Assembly (NCBI GenBank): GCA_900104375.1 | Contig: LT629302.1 | Span: 1,511,001-1,575,000 of the forward strand | Direction of reading: 5' to 3' | Length of the DNA stretch: 64,000 nucleotides | DNA from: Flavobacteriaceae bacterium MAR_2010_188 | GTDB lineage: Bacteria > Bacteroidota > Bacteroidia > Flavobacteriales > Flavobacteriaceae | Part shown: piece after piece, positions 47,308-55,281 of the stretch | Layout: the number at the start of each line of letters is the position of its first letter | Numbering within the stretch: the stretch's first letter is position 1 | Translations under genes and position numbers: made by a program | Notes under the pieces: model-generated | What the model was told of the DNA's origin: nothing | The model's input: only the letters and a program-made list of their open reading frames with translations | Databases searched by the model: none

Positions 47308-50300
47308 TTGAAAACATTAGAATATATCAAGGGGGTGTCCAACTATGATTATAAATATTATCTAAGAACGGTATTTGCGTGTGGATTAATTCTGCTAAAC
47401 TGTAAGTATGCTTTCTCACAAGCCGATAGCTTAACCTCGGCTAGTTCCGATCAATTTTCATTTCAAACCTTAAATGTAAACGATGGTCTTTCCCAGAACA
47501 GCGTCGTCAGCATCGCTCATGATAGTATTGGGTTTCTCTGGTTTGCTACCCAAGATGGTCTAAATCGTTACGATGGTAGAACTTTTAAATATTATGACCG
47601 CCATTTTGAAGATGTTACCAGAGCCACCTACAGCCATCTTGGAAAAATCTACAATGACCGTGAGAACAATTTTTGGATTATTAGCCTGGCTGGGAATTTG
47701 GAAAAATATAATGTTGAGCTAGATTCATTTATTCCAATTAAAAATATCGAAAATGTAAGCATCATTTACCAAGACTCTCAATTAAATCTATTGATAGGTA
47801 CACTTAACAATGGTGTATTCAAGATAAACGCTCAAAGTAAAGACACAGTTCAGGTTATAAATGGGAGTAGGATAGAATCTATAAACGATATAATCGAATT
47901 TGACAACAAAATTCTCCTGGCCGGAGACAACGGGGTTGCAATGTTCCCTTTAGGTTCTGATGAAATTTCTATCCTTAATTCTCCTATTAAGCATGTAAGC
48001 AGTTTTAGTCAATCAAGCAAGGGTCTTCTATTTGCTGGAACCCATGGTGGTGGGTTATATTTTTTTGACAAAGCAAAAAAAACCTTTTTGCCTTATACCG
48101 GAATAAATATGGGGAAGGTTGCACCCACTCTAAACATTCAGGATTTACTGTTCGATAAAAATGATAGACTGTGGATAGGAACTTACGGAAATGGGGTTTA
48201 CCTGATCAATTTCGGGCAACAAAGAATTGAACATTTTACCCCAAATAAGTATAATCCTCAATCTCTAAGCTATAACGATGTGCTATGCATTTTCGAAGAC
48301 CATAACGGAACGATTTGGCTCGGAACTGATGGTGGGGGCGTGAGTTATTATGACGAGCATCTTTTTAAATTCAGTGTTCTTACAGATAAGCAAGTCCCAC
48401 AGGAGATCAAGGTAAATGTCATCCGCAGCATTACCGAGGATAACGAAGGAAATATTTGGATAGGAACCTCTGGGGAAGGGCTAACCCAGTTAAATATACA
48501 ACAGCCAGCCTACAAAACCTTTACCACCAAAAACTCCTCTTTACTCTCAAATAGAGTAGTAAGTCTAGCGTTTATTGACGGTCAATTATGGATAGGACAC
48601 CAAGGTGAAGGCTTACAGATTTTGGGCTCCGACGGTAAGTTTACGAATTATAATGAATCGACCTCTACTGTATTACCGGCCTCAACGATTTGGAAGATTT
48701 ACCAAGACTCTCAAGGTAGAATTTGGCTAGGAACCCGGAATAATGGGCTAATTCAGTTTGATTCCCAGGATGGGGTTAAGGAGCATTATAAAGGTTTGGA
48801 CAATAATGGTCCTCTAGCAAGTAGTAATGTCCGAACCTTAGTCGAAGGAGAGAAAGGAATCCTATACGTCGGGGCGGACGACGGGGGTTTAACCAAAATT
48901 GATATTCAGAGTAAGGCTGCCACTTTATTACCCCAACTTAATTATAAAATAAAGTCACTATATTATCACGATCAGGGTACCCTTTGGATCGGAACAAATG
49001 GGGATGGCTTGGTGGCATATGATTTAAGTAGCGATAAAATTAAAACTTATACTACAAAAAATGGGCTTTTAAATAATGTCATCTATGGAGTTTTAAAGGG
49101 GGAATCTGGCAACCTTTGGCTTAGTTCCAACCGCGGACTTTCCCAATTGAATCCTGAAAATTCAGAAATTGTTAATTATTCCAATTATGATGGGCTCCAA
49201 GCTTCTGAATTTAATACAGGTGCCTATTTCAAATCATCAGACCACACTCTATATTTCGGTGGATTGGAAGGCCTAAACTGGTTTAAGCCTAGCCAACTAT
49301 CAGCCAACACGAGTAAACCTAGAACCGTCATTTCAAAATTTGAAGTATTTAATGAAGCACAGCCTCTTAATGAGAATCTGGTGTTGCCATATAATCGCAA
49401 TACAGTTACATTAACATTTGCAAGTCTTCATTTTTCACAACCAGAAAGAAACCAATACAAATACAAATTATTAAACCATGATCAAGAATGGAAAGATGCC
49501 GGTAATTATAACATAGCACATTATACCAACCTAAATCCAGCTGACTACGAGTTTAAGGTAATTTCTAGCAACTACGATGGGGTCTGGAACGAGGAACCCG
49601 CCAGCTTTACATTTAGCATAAATAAACCCTGGTATTGGAACAGCGTGGCCATTGTTATATATATACTTGCTCTTTTTTTGGGTGTTTATATGATTGTAAA
49701 TTATTTTAAATATAAATGGCAAATGAAGTTAAAATTAGATCTCGAACATGAAAAATCGGAACGTTTAAAAAAGCTGAACGATTTTAAAACGAAGCTGTAT
49801 ACAAATATCTCTCATGAAATCAGGACACCCTTAACACTCATTAATGGTCCAATTGAAAATCAGTTACAAAAGAAAAACCTTTCTAAAAAGGATAGGGACG
49901 AGCTTTTACTGGTCAAATCCAATTCAGATAGGCTTTTGAACTTGGTGAATCAGATGAGTGATTTGGCACTAATCGATTCTGGTGAACTTAAATTGAAAGT
50001 TGGACAAGGAAATTTAAGTGCATTGCTTAACCAAATCATCAATGCCTTCCGTTATAAAGCTCAAAAGAAGAAAATTAAAATATCTTCCCAGGTTTCAGAA
50101 TTGAATGATACTTGGTTTAATCAGGATATCATCGAAAAAATATGCTCCAATCTACTAAACAATGCCGTTAAGTATGCGCCAGAAGGGACGGTGGTTTATG
50201 TGAATGCCGATAGCAACAGCAACAATCTAATATTGAACATCATCAATCAAAACAGTTATATTTCTGTGACAGATCTTAGCAAGATTTTTGGAAGATTTTA

Positions 50301-51285
50301 TCAGAACGATAGCCAATCAGACGGAATAGGAGTGGGACTAGCGTTGGTCAAGGAACTAGTTATACTGAATAAAGGACAAATTGTCGCAAGTAATATCAAC
50401 CAAAGGGATATTCAATTTACTGTCACTATTCCGATTGGGGAAGACGCTTTTTCTGAAGATGAAAAAGTCAAAACTGTCCTAGATCATCCAAAAATCATAG
50501 AGCCGATTATAAATGATGATATTATTAATACCAAGGACTATACTATCTTGCTGGTAGAAGACAATGATGAAATAAGAAAGCTTCTGTATGATCTTCTCCA
50601 AGATAAGTATAATTTATTACAGGCAGCGAACGGTCTGGCAGCTTTGGATATAATTCAGGAAAAACTTCCGGATATTGTAATAAGTGATATTATGATGCCA
50701 TTTATGGATGGGATGGAACTCTGCAAAAATATCAAGACAGATTCTCTTACCAGTCATATTCCTGTAATCCTTTTAACTGCCAAGGTCGGAGAAGAAAATG
50801 AAATGAAGGGGTACGATATTGGAGCCGATGCCTATATTACAAAGCCCTTTGACCCCAAAATTTTAGTTAAGCGGTTGCACAATCTTTTAAAAACACGTTT
50901 AAAGCTTCGTAAATTTTATGCAGAAAGCTTCGGTATTAAGGAGGATCTTAAAATTACAAATACAGAAAAAGAATTTCTAAGCAAGATAAAATTAATCATT
51001 GAGGAGCATATAACAGATCCCCAGCTTAGCGCAGATAAATTCAGCATACTTACATTTATGAGTCGATCTCATCTGCATCGTAAATTAAAAGCAATAACCG
51101 GAATGTCTACAACTGAATTTATCCGGCATCACCGACTTAACATGGGAAAAAATTTGCTAATAAAATCAGATGCGCCAATTTCTGAAATCGCATATCAAGT
51201 TGGTTTTAATACTCCCTCCTATTTCACTCGTTGTTTCAAAGCTTCTTTCAACACCTCTCCAGAAGAGTTCCGTAAGGCCCAGTAA
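47308..51285 (+). CDS. Hybrid two-component system regulator (HTCS) with AraC output
   Basis: A one-protein signalling chain of 1325 residues. It has a signal peptide (VFACGLILLNCKYAFSQ), then about 12-14 propeller blades with repeated IWLGT/LWIGT motifs (residues 55-690). A Y_Y_Y domain (about 690-780) and a membrane helix (about 785-805) follow. The HisKA domain has phosphoacceptor His836 in SHEIRTP, and the HATPase runs to about 1055. The receiver has Asp1127 in ISDIMMPFMDG, and the AraC helix-turn-helix is at 1220-1325. The start is TTG 47308; no ATG precedes the signal, and a GTG at 47335 is an alternative. The HATPase G1 box is degenerate (IINQNSYIS at 978-986). It is probably the regulator of the downstream secreted-protein genes. 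Confidence 0.94.
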   Translation: MKTLEYIKGVSNYDYKYYLRTVFACGLILLNCKYAFSQADSLTSASSDQFSFQTLNVNDGLSQNSVVSIAHDSIGFLWFATQDGLNRYDGRTFKYYDRHFEDVTRATYSHLGKIYNDRENNFWIISLAGNLEKYNVELDSFIPIKNIENVSIIYQDSQLNLLIGTLNNGVFKINAQSKDTVQVINGSRIESINDIIEFDNKILLAGDNGVAMFPLGSDEISILNSPIKHVSSFSQSSKGLLFAGTHGGGLYFFDKAKKTFLPYTGINMGKVAPTLNIQDLLFDKNDRLWIGTYGNGVYLINFGQQRIEHFTPNKYNPQSLSYNDVLCIFEDHNGTIWLGTDGGGVSYYDEHLFKFSVLTDKQVPQEIKVNVIRSITEDNEGNIWIGTSGEGLTQLNIQQPAYKTFTTKNSSLLSNRVVSLAFIDGQLWIGHQGEGLQILGSDGKFTNYNESTSTVLPASTIWKIYQDSQGRIWLGTRNNGLIQFDSQDGVKEHYKGLDNNGPLASSNVRTLVEGEKGILYVGADDGGLTKIDIQSKAATLLPQLNYKIKSLYYHDQGTLWIGTNGDGLVAYDLSSDKIKTYTTKNGLLNNVIYGVLKGESGNLWLSSNRGLSQLNPENSEIVNYSNYDGLQASEFNTGAYFKSSDHTLYFGGLEGLNWFKPSQLSANTSKPRTVISKFEVFNEAQPLNENLVLPYNRNTVTLTFASLHFSQPERNQYKYKLLNHDQEWKDAGNYNIAHYTNLNPADYEFKVISSNYDGVWNEEPASFTFSINKPWYWNSVAIVIYILALFLGVYMIVNYFKYKWQMKLKLDLEHEKSERLKKLNDFKTKLYTNISHEIRTPLTLINGPIENQLQKKNLSKKDRDELLLVKSNSDRLLNLVNQMSDLALIDSGELKLKVGQGNLSALLNQIINAFRYKAQKKKIKISSQVSELNDTWFNQDIIEKICSNLLNNAVKYAPEGTVVYVNADSNSNNLILNIINQNSYISVTDLSKIFGRFYQNDSQSDGIGVGLALVKELVILNKGQIVASNINQRDIQFTVTIPIGEDAFSEDEKVKTVLDHPKIIEPIINDDIINTKDYTILLVEDNDEIRKLLYDLLQDKYNLLQAANGLAALDIIQEKLPDIVISDIMMPFMDGMELCKNIKTDSLTSHIPVILLTAKVGEENEMKGYDIGADAYITKPFDPKILVKRLHNLLKTRLKLRKFYAESFGIKEDLKITNTEKEFLSKIKLIIEEHITDPQLSADKFSILTFMSRSHLHRKLKAITGMSTTEFIRHHRLNMGKNLLIKSDAPISEIAYQVGFNTPSYFTRCFKASFNTSPEEFRKAQ

Positions 51286-51308
51286 AATAAGGCTTTTTTT
51301 AAACTTGT

Positions 51309-51339
51309 AACATATGTTCAACATTCTGCAACATATGTT
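51309..51339. promoter_or_regulatory. Paired palindromes AACATATGTT, 21 bases apart
   Basis: Each of the two copies (51309-51318 and 51330-51339) is a perfect 10-base palindrome, and both are followed by C. Their spacing of 21 bases equals two helical turns, so two dimers would bind the same DNA face. They stand just after the HTCS stop and 340 bases before the secreted-protein operon. They might be the HTCS operator, but the distance is long. Confidence 0.45.
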
Positions 51340-51435
51340 CCCTATTATTCCTATGGCTTATTTTAGTTTTATGCACAGTTCTTAAGGAACTTAAATTATT
51401 ACCTCTCCACATATTGTCTATCAAGCAACAAAAAA

Positions 51436-51579
51436 ATGCTAAAGAAAAAAATAGACGAATCGGTTAATAGCAAACAAAAGATATATGTGAGTGTGGACCA
51501 TTTAAAAAACGGAATGTACTCATTACAAATTATTTTGAATAATACTGTTATTAAATCAATTGATTTCACAAGAGAATAA
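51436..51579 (+). pseudogene. Orphan fragment of a T9SS C-terminal sorting domain
   Basis: A 47-codon frame whose C-terminal part, VSVDHLKNGMYSLQIILNN followed by TVIKSIDFTRE, has the pattern of the end of a type IX secretion sorting domain (strand, L-x-N-G-x-Y, strand, basic end). The usual preceding YPNP segment and all of the cargo are missing. The upstream frame has no sorting-domain character. It is probably the 3' end of a deleted secreted-protein gene, although it retains an ATG. Confidence 0.55.
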
Positions 51580-51680
51580 ATCATTCAATTGTGTTTATCA
51601 ATTCAGGGTTCAGTAGTACTAACAAAAGAAATAATCATCGATACATCTAATAATAAAGGTGTTTAAAATTTATTAATGCA

Positions 51681-54269
51681 ATGAGAACAACAATATTTTT
51701 TGGATTAGTCTTTCTTTTTTCATTCATGATAGGTGCCCAGAACGGCATAAACTATAAGGCACAAATAAAGGATGGCAGTGGCACAGTTCTAACTAGCCAG
51801 AATGTTACGGTACAGTTTAGCATCCTGAAAGGTGCAGGACAAGCAACTATATATACAGAATCACACAATCCAAATACCGACTCAAACGGCTTGGTAATCC
51901 TAAATATTGGGGAAGGCACATCTTCGTTTGGTGACTTTGCAACTATAGATTGGGGAAGCGATGCACATTACCTTAATGTTCAAATAGACACAGGTTCGGG
52001 TCTAACAGAGATGGGAACGACAGAGTTTAAAGCAGTTCCTTATGCATTAAATGTATCGGGTCTGCAGTCTCTCGATGAAGGCAATGGAACTGGCTGGAGA
52101 CTGGTAGGGACCGACCCAGAAAATTATGGACCTATCGGGGAATTTGCCAGGGACCTAAGCATAAGTGATGAAAGTTCTACGACCAACGGAGCGACTGGTC
52201 TACATGCACTATCACTTGGAAGAAATACGACGGCTTCGGGCTCCTTTTCCTCCGCATTAGGCGCTTATACAACAGCATCGGGAGACCATTCGTTGGCAAT
52301 GGGAATATTTAGCACTGCTTCGGGGAATAGATCTTTTGCTGGGGGAAACAACACGCTGGCATCAGGCAGCATGTCCACCGCTATGGGATTTAGCTCCAAT
52401 TCCCAGTCCTATGTCTCCTTTGTAATCGGACAGAACAATATCGGGGGCGGAACAGCTGATGCTTGGATAGAATCCGACCCATTATTCGAGATCGGAAACG
52501 GAACCGACCAGTTCAACAGGAACAACGCCTTAACGGTTTTAAAAAACGGTACCATCACCGCACCGAGTTTCGACATCGGGGAGGTATCTGATGCCAAAGC
52601 CCTAATCACAAAAGAATATGCCGAGGCCAACTTTCAAAATACGGGCCTGGAGAAAATTACAGACGGTCAAATTGGGTGGAGGCTTGCCGGGAGTGATCTT
52701 AACAATTTTGCTTCGCTCGGAGCTTCCGCCGTTGACTTGAGCAAAAGCTTTGCTGCGAGTAATGTTTATGGTGCTTCTGGTGGGCATGCATTTGCATCAG
52801 GTCAAAACGTTACTGCTTCAGGAAATTATTCTACGGCTATGGGATTTGGGTCAACCGCAGCAGCAGAACACTCTATAGCATTAGGTAATACCGCTTCAAC
52901 GGCAATTGGGGCATCAAATTCAGTTGCAATTGGTTATTTAGCAGATGCACAGGGAGTCAATTCAATTTCTCTCGGATTTGGCGGAACCGCAAGTGGAGCA
53001 CTTTCGGCAACCCTTGGAGGATCGGGTAATCTGGCTTCAGGATCTTCGGCTACAGCCCTGGGATACCAGAATATATCCGATGATCAATATGCTACAGTGG
53101 TAGGATATAGAAATGATAATACCGCCACTAACTCTAGTCTGTTTCAGGTAGGTAATGGATCGGCAACGGTTAGATCTAATGCCTTTACGGTCTTAATGGA
53201 CGGGAAAATAATCGCGCCTAGCTTAGATATCGGAGAAATTGTCGACAGCAAGGCCCTGATCACAAAAGAATATGCCGAGGCCAACTTTCAAAATACGGGC
53301 CTGGAGAAAATAACAGACGGTCAAATTGGGTGGAGGCTGGCTGGGAGCGACCTCAATAATTTTGGTTCTATTGGAGCCTCAGCCGTTGACTTGAGCAAAA
53401 GCTTTGCTGCGAGTAATGTTTATGGTGCTTCCGGGGGGCATGCATTTGCATCAGGTCAAAACGTTACTGCTTCAGGAAATTATTCTACGGCTATGGGTCT
53501 GGGCTCCACTGCCGCTGCGGAACACTCCATTGCTATAGGAAGAAATGCCTCTACCTCTAGCACAGCTTCCAACGCACTAGCAATTGGTTATTTATCCAGT
53601 GCAGAAGGTGTAAATTCTATTTCTCTTGGATTTGGCGGAACGGCGAGCGGTGCGCTATCTGCAACTCTAGGAGGTTCAGGGAATGTGGCTTCTGGATCTA
53701 CCGCCACAGCGATTGGATATCAGAATATTTCTGATGATCAATATTCAACTGTTGTTGGATATAAAAATGACAATACTGCCACTAACTCTAGTCTCTTTCA
53801 AGTGGGGAATGGCAGCAGCACAACGAGATCAAACGCATTTACAGTTTTTTCCAACGGGAATGCCCAGCTTAGTGGAACGCTCACTCAAAATTCGGATAGA
53901 CGTTTAAAGGATAATATCCGGTCTTTAGATTATGGTTTGAAAGAGATTCTAAAATTAGAATCGGTAAGCTATATCTGGAAACGAAATCCAGAGAATGGAA
54001 AATCATTTGGATTGATCGCACAGGATGTTAAAAAGGTTCTCCCTGAAATTGTGAGCACCTCAGAAGATGAGCAACAAACCCTAAGCATCAGTTACACAGA
54101 ACTCATACCAATATTGATCAACGCGATCAAGGAACAGCAAGCGATCATCGACAATCAAAACCTAAAGATATCAAATCTCGAGGCAAGCAATGATGAATTA
54201 CAAAGCTTAGCCAGTACTGTGGAAGCATTAAAAATTAAGGTGAATAATTTGTTAGATGACCAATATTAA
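51681..54269 (+). CDS. Secreted fibre protein with YadA-head-like repeats and an S74 chaperone domain
   Basis: The 862-residue protein has a signal peptide (IFFGLVFLFSFMIGAQ) and a Bacteroidota tail-fibre-type N-terminal domain (GINYKAQIKDGSGTVL, about residues 20-130). Long stretches of YadA/Hia-head repeats of the form xAxGxxSxAxG follow (TASGDHSLAMG, TASGNYSTAMG). A C-terminal peptidase S74 intramolecular chaperone ends in a coiled coil. The S74 catalytic Ser738 and Lys743 are in NSDRRLK, predicting self-cleavage after Asn737 once the trimer has folded. No YadA membrane anchor or T9SS domain was seen. It is first in an operon with two more secreted proteins. Confidence 0.88.
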   Translation: MRTTIFFGLVFLFSFMIGAQNGINYKAQIKDGSGTVLTSQNVTVQFSILKGAGQATIYTESHNPNTDSNGLVILNIGEGTSSFGDFATIDWGSDAHYLNVQIDTGSGLTEMGTTEFKAVPYALNVSGLQSLDEGNGTGWRLVGTDPENYGPIGEFARDLSISDESSTTNGATGLHALSLGRNTTASGSFSSALGAYTTASGDHSLAMGIFSTASGNRSFAGGNNTLASGSMSTAMGFSSNSQSYVSFVIGQNNIGGGTADAWIESDPLFEIGNGTDQFNRNNALTVLKNGTITAPSFDIGEVSDAKALITKEYAEANFQNTGLEKITDGQIGWRLAGSDLNNFASLGASAVDLSKSFAASNVYGASGGHAFASGQNVTASGNYSTAMGFGSTAAAEHSIALGNTASTAIGASNSVAIGYLADAQGVNSISLGFGGTASGALSATLGGSGNLASGSSATALGYQNISDDQYATVVGYRNDNTATNSSLFQVGNGSATVRSNAFTVLMDGKIIAPSLDIGEIVDSKALITKEYAEANFQNTGLEKITDGQIGWRLAGSDLNNFGSIGASAVDLSKSFAASNVYGASGGHAFASGQNVTASGNYSTAMGLGSTAAAEHSIAIGRNASTSSTASNALAIGYLSSAEGVNSISLGFGGTASGALSATLGGSGNVASGSTATAIGYQNISDDQYSTVVGYKNDNTATNSSLFQVGNGSSTTRSNAFTVFSNGNAQLSGTLTQNSDRRLKDNIRSLDYGLKEILKLESVSYIWKRNPENGKSFGLIAQDVKKVLPEIVSTSEDEQQTLSISYTELIPILINAIKEQQAIIDNQNLKISNLEASNDELQSLASTVEALKIKVNNLLDDQY
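52593..53880 (+). repeat. Two 654-base tandem repeats inside the fibre gene
   Basis: A unit of 218 codons starting near 52593 recurs 654 bases later (near 53247). Parts are nearly base-identical, for example the stretch around TTGAGCAAAAGCTTTGCTGC in both copies. Other parts differ at many third positions. A more divergent third unit precedes them (about residues 130-300). Confidence 0.8.
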
Positions 54270-54273
54270 AATT

Positions 54274-55263
54274 ATGAAATCGATTACGTCAATAATAGTT
54301 GCTATCCTGCTCTGTTCAATATCCTCAGCTTACTCCCAAGCAATAGATAAATTCAGTATTGACAGTGGTGGAGATACTTCTTCAAGCGCGAACATACAAA
54401 TATTATATACCATTGGCGAGGTTAATATACAGGAGCGCTCTTCTGCAAACCTTCAATTATCAGAAGGGTTTATTAATCCACAGATTGTTTTGGCAATATC
54501 ACTTGACCCAAAGGTGTTTTTACAGGGCCCATTATTAAATCCTACGATAGCAGGTTTGATGAACGATGATCTCAGGGTCGCTGCATATATCCCAACTACA
54601 AGTCCATATGCTGATAATGCCTCAATGGACGCCTCCGTGCTCAATGTAAGCGGCAACGATGCAATAGTAGATTGGATTTGGGTAGAACTTAGGGATGCTA
54701 ATGATAATACGCTTATTGTATATTCAGGTTCGGCCTTGCTTCAAAGAGATGGGGACGTAGTTGGTGCCGATGGGGTTTCCAATCTATTAATAAATCTTCC
54801 TTCCGATAATTATTTTATTGTATTAGATCATCGCAATCATCTAGGAGTAATGACCGCTACGGCCCTAGCTTTATCTGTAGATAACGTAAACACCATGAAT
54901 TTTACGGATAGTGCTTTTTCAACCTTTGGTAGCAATGCCCAGGTAATACTGGTTTCTGCTAACACTGCCATGTGGGCTGGGGATACAAATGAGACCGACC
55001 AAATAAAATTTTCGGGATCCGGTAACAGCACAAATTCCATCAAGGATTATGTACTTGCCGATCCTGGCAATGGCTTTAATTCTGTGACCTATTCTTCCAC
55101 GGGATACCTGCCAATCGACGTGGACCTTGATGGCTCTGGAAAATTTTCAGGTTCCGGCAATGACAGCAATATCATAAAAGACAATGTTCTGAACCATCCG
55201 TCAAACGGGTTTGGTTCACCCACATATACAATCTCACAAACTGTGCCTCTGGCCAGTAATTAA
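54274..55263 (+). CDS. Secreted protein with two dockerin-like calcium-binding repeats
   Basis: The 329-residue protein has a signal peptide (MKSITSIIVAILLCSISSAYS). The N-terminal segment (FSIDSGGDTSSSANIQILYTIGE) is common in Bacteroidota secreted proteins. The C-terminal part holds two EF-hand-like repeats, ETDQIKFSGSGNSTNSIKDY and DLDGSGKFSGSGNDSNIIKD, which resemble dockerin segments and probably bind calcium. No T9SS sorting domain was seen. The start is the ATG at 54274, four bases after the fibre stop; an ATG at 54256 overlaps that gene and adds six residues before the signal. It lies 18 bases before the adhesin gene. Confidence 0.82.
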   Translation: MKSITSIIVAILLCSISSAYSQAIDKFSIDSGGDTSSSANIQILYTIGEVNIQERSSANLQLSEGFINPQIVLAISLDPKVFLQGPLLNPTIAGLMNDDLRVAAYIPTTSPYADNASMDASVLNVSGNDAIVDWIWVELRDANDNTLIVYSGSALLQRDGDVVGADGVSNLLINLPSDNYFIVLDHRNHLGVMTATALALSVDNVNTMNFTDSAFSTFGSNAQVILVSANTAMWAGDTNETDQIKFSGSGNSTNSIKDYVLADPGNGFNSVTYSSTGYLPIDVDLDGSGKFSGSGNDSNIIKDNVLNHPSNGFGSPTYTISQTVPLASN

Positions 55264-55281
55264 ACTTTAAATCTATTGATC

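Larger units (their letters stand above)
51286..51680. other. 395-base region between the HTCS gene and the secreted-protein operon
   Basis: It holds two palindromes (51309-51339) and a truncated T9SS sorting domain (51436-51579). No TAnnTTTG element was identified before the 51681 gene, so its promoter may depend on an activator. Confidence 0.6.

Noticed and set aside
51286..51308. Terminator after the HTCS gene (run of T near 51295)
   Set aside because: A T run exists but no inverted repeat precedes it.
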